A model generated the notes under the pieces. The model did not search any database and was not told the origin of the DNA. It saw nothing but the letters and a program-made list of their open reading frames with translations. Source: a bacterium (GTDB lineage Bacteria > JAHJDO01). From it: 64,000 nucleotides of DNA. Where the stretch lies: assembly GCA_030652805.1 (NCBI GenBank), contig JAUSPT010000032.1, positions 1 to 64,000 of the forward strand. The letters run 5' to 3'. Of the stretch, positions 9,944-18,174 are shown piece by piece. Position numbers and translations under genes: made by a program. Positions within the stretch are counted from its first letter, which is position 1. Every line of letters starts with the position of its first letter.

Positions 9944-11193
9944 TCTTCAACTCGTATGATCACGCTTTTTCTCTTAATAATATCCAACTTATCAATCTCT
10001 CTTATTGCTAAGCAAATATCCTTTTCCTTTGCCTCATGGGTCATCATAATAATTGGAACAGCGCCGCTTTGTTTTCTATCCTTTTGGATTACTGAAGCTA
10101 TACTAATCTTACTCCTGCCCAATATGCCGGAAATTTTCGCAAGGACACCCGGTTTATCTACTGCTGAGAATCTAATATAATACCTTAATTTATTCTCTGA
10201 TGTTTCTTTAATATCTAAACGATTGGTAAAGGAATAATCATCCATTACATTGCTTTTTGCGCTCATCTTTCCAACAATGTCAATAATGTCTGAGTAAACA
10301 GCATTGGCCGTTGGCATCTGTCCTGCCCCAAGCCCATAGAACATCATCTCTCCGATACTGTCGCCACGTAAATATATAGCATTATACACATCGGACACAG
10401 AAGAAAGTAAATGTCCCTTGGAAATTAGAACTGGATGCACACGAACATCCAACTTATTTTCTTCTCTATTTGCTATGGCTAGCGGTTTAATTACATATCC
10501 TAATTCCTCAGCGTATTGAATATCCTCTAAAGTTATATTTCTGATTCCCTCTACATAAATGTGCCCCATATCAACCCTTGTTCTATAAATGATAGAGCTG
10601 AGAATTGCTATTTTATGAGCAGAATCAACACCGTCTATATCAAGAGATGCGTCAGCTTCCGCATACCCTAAATCTTGAGCGTCTTTTAATGCCGCGGAGA
10701 AAGTCTGACCATCCAGAGACATCCTGCTAAGTATAAAATTAGATGTTCCATTAACTATTCCTAAAACAGATGTTATATCTGATGAACGGAAACTGTCTCT
10801 GACAGCTTTTATAATAGGAATGCCCCCTGCGACACTTGCTTCAAATTTTATATACACATTTTTATCTTTTGCCGCCTGAAAGATCTCATCACCATGAATC
10901 GCAAGAAGCGCTTTATTAGCCGTTACAACATGTTTCTTGTTTTTTAGTGCAGTAAGTATAAACTTCTTTGCAGGTTGTATGCCTCCTATTAACTCTACAA
11001 TTATATCAATTGAGGGATCATTCAACACTCTGTTTACATCAGTAGTGAGTAAAGCTTTATTAATCTTCACAGATCTAGGCGTTGTGATATCTAAATCCAC
11101 TACATGTTTTAACTCTACCTGTTTCTCCTGCTGAATTATTTTTACAAGACCTGTGCCTATTGTTCCAAACCCTATAAGCCCAACCTTTTTCAT
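9940..11193 (-). CDS. hom: Homoserine dehydrogenase
   Basis: Hom reduces aspartate semialdehyde to homoserine. The N-terminal NAD(P) fold carries GFGTIGTG. The catalytic domain shows VVTANKALLA, GGIPIIK, GIVNGTSNFIL and LGYAEADASLDIDGVDSAHKI (partly listed). An ACT domain occupies the last 80 residues (YYIRFSAVDKPGVLAKIS). An in-frame ATG at 11214 overlaps the preceding stop, but GGAG precedes the ATG at 11193, so that start is preferred (417 residues). It heads the hom-PAP2-thrC-lysC cluster. Feedback control through the ACT domain is usual for the family. Confidence 0.94.
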   Translation of the reverse strand: MKKVGLIGFGTIGTGLVKIIQQEKQVELKHVVDLDITTPRSVKINKALLTTDVNRVLNDPSIDIIVELIGGIQPAKKFILTALKNKKHVVTANKALLAIHGDEIFQAAKDKNVYIKFEASVAGGIPIIKAVRDSFRSSDITSVLGIVNGTSNFILSRMSLDGQTFSAALKDAQDLGYAEADASLDIDGVDSAHKIAILSSIIYRTRVDMGHIYVEGIRNITLEDIQYAEELGYVIKPLAIANREENKLDVRVHPVLISKGHLLSSVSDVYNAIYLRGDSIGEMMFYGLGAGQMPTANAVYSDIIDIVGKMSAKSNVMDDYSFTNRLDIKETSENKLRYYIRFSAVDKPGVLAKISGILGRSKISIASVIQKDRKQSGAVPIIMMTHEAKEKDICLAIREIDKLDIIKRKSVIIRVED

Positions 11194-11213
11194 CCCGGTC
11201 TCCACTGATTTCA

Positions 11214-11402
11214 TTAGAAAACTTGAACCATATCTTTTTTAGGTACATATATAATGACAGGATCATTATGCCCTTTTTTAGCAGCTTTTTCATAAACTTC
11301 ATTAACATGATCTCCGCTACTAATAACTGTATCGTCTTCAAAGCTTTTAAGTGCTACATACTGCCCACTATATTTTTTTTCTTTTACCAACTGAACGGTC
11401 AT
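11214..11402 (-). CDS. DUF5678 small protein
   Basis: This protein of 62 residues matches the DUF5678 pattern as I know it: YSGQYVALKSF, then VISSGDHVNEVYEKAAKKG and a final hydrophobic stretch VIIYVPKKD. The family has no established biochemical function. It is common as a tiny stand-alone protein in candidate-phylum genomes. It lies directly upstream of hom on the same strand. About 95 nt of DNA with no evident gene separate it from the preceding lipoprotein gene. Confidence 0.7.
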   Translation of the reverse strand: MTVQLVKEKKYSGQYVALKSFEDDTVISSGDHVNEVYEKAAKKGHNDPVIIYVPKKDMVQVF

Positions 11403-11498
11403 TGTTATACCCTTCCCCTTTTTTCAGCCTATTAGTCACTTCGCTTTTACCTTAGTATTACGATATCACAATGGGATATGTCCCTATTTATTCATTAA

Positions 11499-11795
11499 TC
11501 AATCATTTTCGTGTACTGCAGATACTCTGCCATAAATGAACTTAACATAATAAACTTTTAAAATCCCTTTATAAACCCACCATTCTTCTTTTACTTCTAT
11601 TCCAGAAAAAGAAGTAGAATGAGAAATGCGTTTACGTGTAGGTGCACCACAAAGAGACATAACTTCACTTTGGGACATACCAATCTTAACTTTTTTTGAA
11701 ACATCTCCAGAGAGAAGACCGCAGGAACTAAGAAGAAAAGAACATATGAGAGTTATTGCAATCCAGAGTTTCTTGCCCTTCAGTTCATTTTTCAT
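11499..11795 (-). CDS. Small lipoprotein, SmpA/OmlA- or DUF2845-like
   Basis: The protein of 98 residues has a signal peptide ending in a lipobox LLSSC, so it should be lipidated and anchored in the envelope. The mature part contains KIGMSQSEVMSLCGAPT, matching the G.s..eV...cG.P motif shared by BamE/SmpA-like and DUF2845 proteins, then strand-like segments. An ATG at 11816 is upstream, but GGAAGGGG lies just before the ATG at 11795. That ATG overlaps the stop of the preceding small gene (ATGA), suggesting coupled translation. Confidence 0.6.
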   Translation of the reverse strand: MKNELKGKKLWIAITLICSFLLSSCGLLSGDVSKKVKIGMSQSEVMSLCGAPTRKRISHSTSFSGIEVKEEWWVYKGILKVYYVKFIYGRVSAVHEND

Positions 11796-12001
11796 AATAC
11801 CCCTTCCATTCTCCATTTTTTCAATATACCCTTTTCTTTAGAGTTTAGCTTTTCAGAATGATCTAATAGCTTGGCTACTATTTTTACATTAGTATTTTTA
11901 TTAATTTTATTTTGAGGAAGCATGCTAGAAACACCTATTGCCTCTTCTTTGTATTTTAATAGCCATTCTGTCTGTTCTTTTACCAACTTTACTCTGCACA
12001 T
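11792..12001 (-). CDS. Hypothetical 69-residue protein
   Basis: No family is recognised. The protein is basic and Lys-rich, probably helical, with no membrane segment. Support for it being real: GGGAGG lies 5 nt before the ATG at 12001, and its stop overlaps the start of the lipoprotein gene. It begins about 25 nt after the truncated HEPN frame and might have been joined to that locus by a deletion. Confidence 0.45.
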   Translation of the reverse strand: MCRVKLVKEQTEWLLKYKEEAIGVSSMLPQNKINKNTNVKIVAKLLDHSEKLNSKEKGILKKWRMEGVL

Positions 12002-12025
12002 TTTGCCTCCCTTTCCGTTATTTTA

Positions 12026-12118
12026 TCATAAACTGCTGGTTTTATTTTTTAGAAAAGATTCTATTTCTTCAATGGCTTGTTTTACGTCATAAAGATATTT
12101 TTTGATTTCAAGCAACAT
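12026..12118 (-). pseudogene. Truncated HEPN (DUF86) toxin-like frame
   Basis: A 30-codon frame begins at an ATG that overlaps the end of the MNT gene by 11 nt. It reads MLLEIKKYLYDVKQAIEEI followed by ESFLKNKTSSL and a stop. This is how HEPN/DUF86 proteins begin; intact ones run about 100-140 residues and carry an RX4-6H catalytic motif, absent here. The MNT-then-HEPN order with overlapping frames is the normal toxin-antitoxin layout. I read it as the remnant of the toxin after a deletion. A short functional peptide is possible but unlikely. Confidence 0.5.
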
Positions 12119-12410
12119 AAATATTCTTTCTCGTACGATTTAAACTTTCTTTTAAAAATGGGTTTCTAACCGACCCTTCAATTATAATGTCTACGGATCT
12201 ATGGAAGACATTTCTTAATCTTTCTTTAAGCTCAAAATATCTATCAAAAAGATTGTCGTTTTCTTTTTGAGCAAATTCAACAATTATGTCTATATCACTA
12301 CCTGCTCCAAAGTTATCGTTTGTAGCTGACCCAAATAAATCTAATTTTTTAAGATGCAATTCATTGCAAATTTTACTAACTTTTCCTTCATAGGGTTTTA
12401 TGTCTAACAT
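12108..12410 (-). CDS. mntA: MNT-type minimal nucleotidyltransferase (antitoxin-like)
   Basis: This protein of 100 residues belongs to the small nucleotidyltransferases that act as antitoxins by AMPylating HEPN toxins. The active-site motif is intact: LFGSATNDNF followed by GSDIDIIVEF, with the two metal-binding Asp residues, and a third acidic strand at VDIII. The length is normal. The partner HEPN gene downstream is cut to 30 codons, so the antitoxin appears to have lost its target here. The gene symbol follows the MntA/HepT naming and is by family analogy. Confidence 0.7.
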   Translation of the reverse strand: MLDIKPYEGKVSKICNELHLKKLDLFGSATNDNFGAGSDIDIIVEFAQKENDNLFDRYFELKERLRNVFHRSVDIIIEGSVRNPFLKESLNRTRKNIYVA

Positions 12411-12527
12411 ATTTTTTACTCCTTGAATACTAACTGAATTGTATCACATAATCTTATCATTTTAAATACATGCCTGAGATTAAATCAGGGGCACATCCTA
12501 TTTATTCCAAAGACATGTAACATATTA

Positions 12528-12683
12528 TCAATAGTCATCTTCCTTCAGTCTTATTCTTTTGAAGAGATTCTCTACGGGGATACCTTTTGTTCCATCCGCT
12601 ATAGCCATTCTACCAGCCTGAACAGCTTTTATAGTTTCTTTATCCTGAAGTTCATCAAGAACATCTGTAAGAATATTCGTCAT
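12528..12683 (-). CDS. Small antitoxin-like protein (51 residues)
   Basis: A 51-residue frame starts at an ATG overlapping the aspC stop (ATGA) and ends at 12528. The sequence (LQDKETIKAVQAGRMAIADG, then GIPVENLFKRIRLKEDD) has the KA...G......V..LF.R pattern of the C-termini of Phd/YefM-type antitoxins, but it is too short to assign. No toxin gene is adjacent. Translational coupling to aspC is the main reason to believe it is expressed. The stretch 12411-12527 upstream of the MNT gene holds nothing recognisable. Confidence 0.4.
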   Translation of the reverse strand: MTNILTDVLDELQDKETIKAVQAGRMAIADGTKGIPVENLFKRIRLKEDDY

Positions 12684-13876
12684 CTCAATTCTTTCAATGC
12701 GGATTCCATTCTATCAATACCTTCTTTTATGTTCTCCATTGATGTAGCGTATGACATCCTGATGTGGTATGGAGAGCCAAAGGCAGATCCAGGAATAACG
12801 CCGACTTTGGCAATGTCCAACAGGAAATTACAAAAATCAATATCTGTATTTATTCTGTTGCCATTATATTCTTTCCCGTAATACGCAGATATATTCGGGA
12901 ATACATAAAAAGCCCCTTTCGGCTTCTGGCATGAGACATTGTCCATATCATTTAATCTTCCTACAATATAATCGCGTCTTTTCCCGAACTCATTTACCAT
13001 TTTAGCAACATCGTTTGTTTTTTTCTGTATGGCAGTTAAAGCCGCTTTTTGAGAAATGGATGTCGGATTGGATGTGCTCTGGCTCTGAAGTTTGCCTGCT
13101 GCTTTTATTATGTCTGTATCTCCAGCCGCGTAGCCAATTCTCCATCCTGTCATGGAATAGGTTTTTGAAACTCCATTTACTACTATGGTGCGTTCTTTAA
13201 TATCACTATTCAAAGACGCTATGCTAATATGTTGTATACCGTCATAAATTATTTCCTCATATATCTCATCTGCAATTACATAAATATCATGTTTGCAAGC
13301 AATATCTGCAATCTCCATTAATTCATCCTTTGAGTACACGGTTCCACATGGATTTGAAGGGCTGTTAATAATCAGAATTTTTGTTTTCTCTGTTATAGCA
13401 TTCTCCAATTCATCAGGTAAGATTTTAAAAGCATTCTTTTCAACGCCTTGTATAAAAACAGGTTTTGCACCGGCAAGCTTTACCATATCAGGATAGCTAA
13501 CCCAATATGGTATAGGGATAATAACCTCATCATCCGGATTACACATAACCTGAATGAGGTTATAAAGGGAATGCTTTGCTCCGCATGAGACAATAACTTG
13601 TTCCGACGTATAATCCAGCCCATTATCATTTCCAAACTTATCGCAAACTGCCTTCTTAAGTTCCAATGTTCCTGAAGCAGGTGTATATTTTGTGAAGCCA
13701 TTCTTTATTGAAGATATAGCAGCATTCTTAATATATTCAGGAGTATCAAAATCTGGCTCTCCAGCACTAAAACCAATTACATCTATCCCTTGCGCGCGCA
13801 ATGTCTTTATTTTGGCACTGATAGCTAATGTAGCTGATGGCTTTATGCTTTTTATTCTATCAGATAATTTTTGCAT
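12680..13876 (-). CDS. aspC: Class I aminotransferase, aspartate aminotransferase-like
   Basis: This 398-residue PLP enzyme is of the aminotransferase I fold (subgroup Ib by look). Landmarks: GFSAGEPDFDTPEYIK, YTPASG, NSPSNPCGTVYSKDE, VIADEIYEEI, the PLP lysine in VSKTYSMTGWRIGYAAG, and the substrate Arg near IRMSYATS. Such enzymes mostly transaminate aspartate, sometimes prephenate or aromatic amino acids. AGGAG for this gene lies inside the end of the lipoyl-domain gene 4 nt upstream. The start matches family members. Confidence 0.88.
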   Translation of the reverse strand: MQKLSDRIKSIKPSATLAISAKIKTLRAQGIDVIGFSAGEPDFDTPEYIKNAAISSIKNGFTKYTPASGTLELKKAVCDKFGNDNGLDYTSEQVIVSCGAKHSLYNLIQVMCNPDDEVIIPIPYWVSYPDMVKLAGAKPVFIQGVEKNAFKILPDELENAITEKTKILIINSPSNPCGTVYSKDELMEIADIACKHDIYVIADEIYEEIIYDGIQHISIASLNSDIKERTIVVNGVSKTYSMTGWRIGYAAGDTDIIKAAGKLQSQSTSNPTSISQKAALTAIQKKTNDVAKMVNEFGKRRDYIVGRLNDMDNVSCQKPKGAFYVFPNISAYYGKEYNGNRINTDIDFCNFLLDIAKVGVIPGSAFGSPYHIRMSYATSMENIKEGIDRMESALKELR

Positions 13877-13880
13877 TTAA

Positions 13881-14123
13881 CTATTCTCCTATCTCTGCCA
13901 TCTTCTGTCCAACCCTGACTATGTCTCCCTCTTTGACAAGAATATCCTTCAAAACACCAGATACTGGCGCAGGAACATTAAACGTAGCCTTATCTGTCAG
14001 CATCTCAATTACATCATCTCCTTTGTTTATATTATCCCCTTTTTCGCACATCCAAAAGGAAACCGTTGCTTCTTCAATCCCCTCTCCAAGTTCCGGCAAA
14101 ATAAAATCCACGCTATTATTCAT
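13881..14123 (-). CDS. Stand-alone lipoyl domain protein (E2 type)
   Basis: At 80 residues this is a single lipoyl domain and nothing else. The swinging-arm lysine is in MLTDKATFNVPAPVSG, the family's E.TDKA..ev.aP.sG motif. The N-terminus FILPELGEGIEEATV is that of 2-oxoacid dehydrogenase E2 subunits rather than of glycine-cleavage GcvH. Subunit-binding and acyltransferase domains, which normally follow, are absent; the frame ends cleanly just before aspC. lipA, lipB and lpdA are close by, so the lipoylation and reoxidation partners are present but the E1/E2 core is not. Confidence 0.82.
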   Translation of the reverse strand: MNNSVDFILPELGEGIEEATVSFWMCEKGDNINKGDDVIEMLTDKATFNVPAPVSGVLKDILVKEGDIVRVGQKMAEIGE

Positions 14124-14198
14124 ACTTTAAATTATTCCAAAATTTCTTGCTACGGATTATATAACATAACTACTCCTGCAATCAATAACAATAACGTC

Positions 14199-15053
14199 TC
14201 AGCTTGCAGATGCAAACAGCTCATCTGCCTTATATGAACTTCTGACAAAAGGACCTGAAGCAATAATAAAACCTTTATCTTCGGCAAATTTTTTATATTC
14301 CTCAAACATTTCAGGCGTAATAAATTCTTTAACAGGAAAGTGATTTTGTGACGGAGATAAATATTGACCGAGCGTTAATAAATTACAGCCAACGCTGCTT
14401 AAATCGTCCATAACTCTTAAAACTTCTTTTTTTGTTTCTCCAAGCCCCAGCATTATACCTGATTTAGTGACTATTTTTGAATCAAACTCTTTTATCATTC
14501 CAAGCAAATTAAGAGATATTCTATAATTTGCTTCCTGCCGCACATTCTCATATAAACTTGGAACAGTCTCGAGATTATGACCAAATACATCAGGCTTGCT
14601 CCGAGCAACCTGTTCTACACAATCCTCTTTGCCTTTAAAGTCAGGCGTAAGAATCTCTATTACAACATCCGGGATATTGCTTCTAATATCCATTATAACA
14701 TCTGCAAATTGGCCCGCTCCATAATCCTTGAGATCATCTCTTGTTACGGAAGTTATAACAACATATTTTAATCTTAATTCATAAACCGCCTTGCTTAATC
14801 TTTTCGGCTCATTTTTATCAACTGACAAAGGGATGCCATGCTTTACTGCACAAAATCTACAGTTTCGCGTGCAAACATCCCCGAGTATCATAAAAGTCGC
14901 AGTATGACGAGAAAAACATTCGCCTATATTGGGACACTTTGCGCTTTCACATACTGTATTTAAGCTTAGTTTTTTAAGAATATGCCTTGTCTCTTCTGTA
15001 GCCTTTATATCAGGTATTCTTTTTTTGAGCCAATCAGGTAATCTTTTATGCAT
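14199..15053 (-). CDS. lipA: Lipoyl synthase
   Basis: LipA is a radical-SAM enzyme that inserts two sulfurs into a protein-bound octanoyl group. Both iron-sulfur motifs are intact: the auxiliary cluster Cys35, Cys40 and Cys46 in CESAKCPNIGEC, and the radical-SAM CX3CX2C at Cys61, Cys65 and Cys68 (CTRNCRFC). The C-terminal RSSYKADE supplies the conserved serine that ligates the auxiliary cluster. Length 284 is normal. Its start overlaps the end of lipB, giving the usual lipB-lipA pair, and it lies 75 nt before the lipoyl-domain gene. Confidence 0.97.
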   Translation of the reverse strand: MHKRLPDWLKKRIPDIKATEETRHILKKLSLNTVCESAKCPNIGECFSRHTATFMILGDVCTRNCRFCAVKHGIPLSVDKNEPKRLSKAVYELRLKYVVITSVTRDDLKDYGAGQFADVIMDIRSNIPDVVIEILTPDFKGKEDCVEQVARSKPDVFGHNLETVPSLYENVRQEANYRISLNLLGMIKEFDSKIVTKSGIMLGLGETKKEVLRVMDDLSSVGCNLLTLGQYLSPSQNHFPVKEFITPEMFEEYKKFAEDKGFIIASGPFVRSSYKADELFASAS

Positions 15054-15699
15054 ATCTCATATCTCTACTGAAACAATTCCCAAATTCAGTTATAAGAATT
15101 TGTTTTGTTTTCTGCATATCAGTTTGTTTTTCTGTTAATTCATCCAGAGACGTTACTTTTTTATCTCTTATACCACACGGAGTTATCATCCTAAAATGTT
15201 CCTTGTTCGGATTAATATTTATACAAAATCCGTGAAAAGTCGTCCATTTACTCACGCCAATACCTATTGCCGCAATCTTTTCATTTTCTATCCAAACGCC
15301 AGTGTAATTATTTATTCTGCCAGCCGCTATTTTGAAATGCGACAAGAATCTAATTATTACCTCTTCTAAGCTCCTCAGATAAAGATGTATATCCTTGTTC
15401 CATTGTGCAAGATTTATAATTGGATAACCTACTATCTGACCAGGCCCATGATAGGTTATATCCCCTCCCCTATCTACCTCGTAAACTTTTATTCCATTTT
15501 TTTTCAGAACCTCATTACTGACAAGGATATTTCCCCTGCCGCCTTTTCTGCCTATTGTAAATGTTGGAGGATGTTCTGTTAATATAAGTGTGTCTGGAAT
15601 CTCATTCTTAATCCTTTCAGACAGTATTTTTTTTTGAAGATTATAAACTTCCATATAATCCTTAAGTCCAATGTCTAACACATTACATACTGCTTTCAT
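15046..15699 (-). CDS. lipB: Octanoyltransferase
   Basis: LipB moves octanoyl groups from acyl-carrier protein to lipoyl domains. Visible motifs: RGGDITYHGPGQIVGYPI, then VSKWTTFHGFCININ with the catalytic lysine, and TPCGIRDKKVTSL with the catalytic cysteine. Length 217 fits the family. GGAAGGG precedes the ATG at 15699. It is the first gene of lipB-lipA. The 55 nt upstream separate it from the attC-like site and the PHP gene, which look foreign. Confidence 0.95.
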   Translation of the reverse strand: MKAVCNVLDIGLKDYMEVYNLQKKILSERIKNEIPDTLILTEHPPTFTIGRKGGRGNILVSNEVLKKNGIKVYEVDRGGDITYHGPGQIVGYPIINLAQWNKDIHLYLRSLEEVIIRFLSHFKIAAGRINNYTGVWIENEKIAAIGIGVSKWTTFHGFCININPNKEHFRMITPCGIRDKKVTSLDELTEKQTDMQKTKQILITEFGNCFSRDMRYA

Positions 15700-15754
15700 C
15701 TAAATGCCCTTCCTCTTTGTCACAAAATCTATTCATAATTTTTAATTATTTTTT

Positions 15755-15809
15755 TATAACGTGCGTCTGAGGCGCGCTGTCAGGCGTCGCCTCCAACCGT
15801 CTTGTTAGA
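15755..15809 (-). repeat. attC-like recombination site (integron cassette type)
   Basis: A 55-nt imperfect inverted repeat starts TATAAC (15755-15760) and ends GTTAGA (15804-15809). The terminal boxes pair 5 of 6, a mismatched spacer follows, then inner boxes pair again through CTGAGGCG against CGCCTCCAA, with a short loop. Two paired boxes separated by an unpaired spacer, with AAC/GTT ends, is the architecture of integron attC sites. The stop codon of the PHP gene lies in the centre, as is common for cassette genes. It shares 20 of 22 nt with 47862-47883. No integrase gene is present. Confidence 0.5.
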
Positions 15810-16670
15810 AGATCTTTTCTTGTCAGTTCTCGGCTCCAAGCACCAGAAATCATCCGTGATTCCCGCGCTCTCCAACATCTGGCTGGTTTTCTCAAAATCA
15901 ATGTCATAGTGAGCGGTATGGCAGTCTGAACCGATGCTGAGACGAACTCCCTGCGATTTTAGTTCAGCCAGATATTCCAGGTATTGGGAGACAAATCCTT
16001 CTGGATAGTGTGGATTCAACAGATTTGCCCCGATATTGATTTCGACCGCCGTATTATGCTTGATCGCCGCTGCGGCGAACTCTCGATGCATGGATCTCGG
16101 AATCACGCTGAAGTCATCAAACCATGGTTCTGCTGGATAATTGTTATTTTCGTCTTTCCAGTGTCCCATCCACCACCAGGGATGTGCGACAATATCTACC
16201 AGGGGATGAGTTGCTAGAAACATGTTTTGTCTGTGATAATCTCGGATCACGGCCTTACGTTCCATCGGAACGTACATAGGCCAGTGTGTGCCGCCGATTA
16301 CGTATTCGATCTGGTATTTCGCTATGTCTTCTGCAGTGATTCCTATCGCAAGGGAACATCCTTGTTGACCACCCGAACGCAAGCCGTAGACAGGCTTATC
16401 GTGCTGACCGCTCGCGATTTCGTCAAGTTCCCATTGCGACACACAACTCGCCTCAACCCCGAAATGAAAACGAGAGGAAGGGGCGGTGAACAGGAATTCC
16501 TCTCGAGACCTGGCAATATCGGCCAGGTTGTACGGAGTGTGCAAATGATCCGTTAATCCAAAATCGCAAATATCCTTTTCCTCTGCTTCACGAACAAGAT
16601 CTGAGACTGTCATGCAAGCCCCGTCGCATGAGTTCTGTGAATGGATGTGCCAGTCGGATACCAACTTCAT
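15780..16670 (-). CDS. PHP-domain metal-dependent hydrolase
   Basis: This 296-residue protein has the PHP metal-site layout: DWHIHSQNSCDG at the N-terminus, LTDHLHTPY, an HFGVEAS segment, IGGTHWP, DIVAHPWWW and a final IGSDCHTAHYD. Known PHP proteins are phosphoesterases (such as histidinol phosphatase) or polymerase-associated nucleases; the substrate here is unknown. Codon use is visibly G+C-richer than in the lip and lpd genes on either side. It ends inside an attC-like site and pairs with the DegT gene 207 nt upstream, so lateral transfer as a cassette is likely. Confidence 0.75.
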   Translation of the reverse strand: MKLVSDWHIHSQNSCDGACMTVSDLVREAEEKDICDFGLTDHLHTPYNLADIARSREEFLFTAPSSRFHFGVEASCVSQWELDEIASGQHDKPVYGLRSGGQQGCSLAIGITAEDIAKYQIEYVIGGTHWPMYVPMERKAVIRDYHRQNMFLATHPLVDIVAHPWWWMGHWKDENNNYPAEPWFDDFSVIPRSMHREFAAAAIKHNTAVEINIGANLLNPHYPEGFVSQYLEYLAELKSQGVRLSIGSDCHTAHYDIDFEKTSQMLESAGITDDFWCLEPRTDKKRSSNKTVGGDA

Positions 16671-16877
16671 TCCGTCGACCTTCTAACATTAATCAGTGAA
16701 CATTTAGTTCTACTTTAATATTACCATAGCTCAGATTGCTTCGTCGTTCCAAAAGATTTCTGAACTTTGCAGCAAAATTATATTTCAACTTATACAAACG
16801 CAAGAATAATTGCAATAGAGAGCATTGACATCATGGTAGAGGTTACAATAATACTGCCATTATAAAGGACGCTGCTT

Positions 16878-18104
16878 TTAATCAAAACGTTTGATGGTCT
16901 TTGCGAAGATTTCCGCTTGACGATCCGCTTCAACAGTATCAAAATAATTGGTTTTCAGCATGATGATCCATGGCTGGATTTTCTCCCAGACAGGACAACT
17001 TCCACGCTCATAGCGGGGTAGCTTGCCTGCGAGCTGAGGATAACGATCCTTGTTCTCATCAACGGACTTGTTCAGGTTTGCGAAAACAGGTTCAAGATGA
17101 ACAGGTTGATATGATCCGTAAAAACCGTCGCCTCCAAGCTCAATAAAAGTGGCTAAGAAGTCTGACCACACAATATCATTACGCGTGATCCTTGCTGCGT
17201 AGTTCCAGTAAGCATTGACGTACCCTTCTGGGTTTTTCTGAGGAACAATCCACTCACAGTCATTAACGACACTGTCAAATACATTAGCGCTGTATGTGCG
17301 CATCTTTGCCAGTTCATCGATACGCTCAAGTTCAGCTAGCGCTACCGCAGCGGCTATTTCAGGCAGACGCTGGTTCCAGCCTATACTATCGTGTCTCTGG
17401 TAATTCGGTTGGCAACGCAACTGTTCCGAGACTACATTATCGCCCGGTTTAAGAGTAAGATCTTTAAATCCAATGGTAGCTGCCTTCCTAGCCGCAAGCG
17501 CCAGTGTATCATCTGAACAGATCAAGATACCGCCGTCACCGCAGGTCAGTGTTTTAGAAGACTGAAAACTGAAGCTGGCAAAATGGCCGATGGAGCCGGT
17601 TACGCGTCCTTTGTAGTAACCCAATATGCTCTGAGCATTGTCTTCAATAACAACAAGGTTATGCTCTTCGGCTAATTCCATGATTGGATCCATATCAGCT
17701 GGCAATCCACAGATGGAAACAGGAATAATTGCTCGTGTTCGTGGCGTTATGTGCTTGCGGATGGCGTCTATACTGATAGTCCATGTATCAGGATCTACGT
17801 CAACAATTATCGGAATAGCATTGCAGTGCAACACTGCCGCCGGAGTTGAAAACACAGTAAAAGTCGGAACAATTACCTCATCACCAACCCCAACGCCTGC
17901 GGCCATAAGCGCGCTCTGCATTGTAGCAGTGCCGTTGCAGTGAGCTATGCCGTAAGTCTGTCCGAAACGTTCCGCAAATTCACGCTCGAGCCTAGCAGTC
18001 ATGCCCACAGAATGGGAATTGTGAAATCCAAAATCAAGAACTTGTTTCACATATTCATAGGACTTTGGTGCAACACGCGGGATCCTTTTGGGTAAATTAG
18101 CCAT
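16878..18104 (-). CDS. DegT/DnrJ/EryC1/StrS-family sugar aminotransferase
   Basis: This PLP-dependent protein of 408 residues belongs to the family that transaminates keto-sugars or keto-inositols. Landmarks: YGIAHCNGTATMQSALMAAG, VGVGDEVIVPTFTVFSTPAA (split across motif), VVIEDNAQSILGYYKG, and the PLP lysine in SFQSSKTLTCGDGG. Codon use is G+C-richer than the surroundings, as in the PHP gene. GGAGAA precedes the ATG. A perfect RYYYAAC box (ACCTAAC, 18141-18147) lies upstream. The 207 nt between it and the PHP gene hold no gene. No nucleotide-sugar genes are adjacent, so the substrate cannot be inferred. Confidence 0.85.
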   Translation of the reverse strand: MANLPKRIPRVAPKSYEYVKQVLDFGFHNSHSVGMTARLEREFAERFGQTYGIAHCNGTATMQSALMAAGVGVGDEVIVPTFTVFSTPAAVLHCNAIPIIVDVDPDTWTISIDAIRKHITPRTRAIIPVSICGLPADMDPIMELAEEHNLVVIEDNAQSILGYYKGRVTGSIGHFASFSFQSSKTLTCGDGGILICSDDTLALAARKAATIGFKDLTLKPGDNVVSEQLRCQPNYQRHDSIGWNQRLPEIAAAVALAELERIDELAKMRTYSANVFDSVVNDCEWIVPQKNPEGYVNAYWNYAARITRNDIVWSDFLATFIELGGDGFYGSYQPVHLEPVFANLNKSVDENKDRYPQLAGKLPRYERGSCPVWEKIQPWIIMLKTNYFDTVEADRQAEIFAKTIKRFD

Positions 18105-18174
18105 AAGACAATTCTCCTTTCTCTTATTATCTATTTAATAACCTAACAATTGATATACAAACCAAAAAATCAAT

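Noticed and set aside
11471-12510. Two similar short tracts (near 11471-11495 and 12488-12507, both with CCTATTTATTC after a G-run) as a transposon remnant
   Set aside because: Only about a dozen bases agree, in A+T-rich DNA; too short to support an element.
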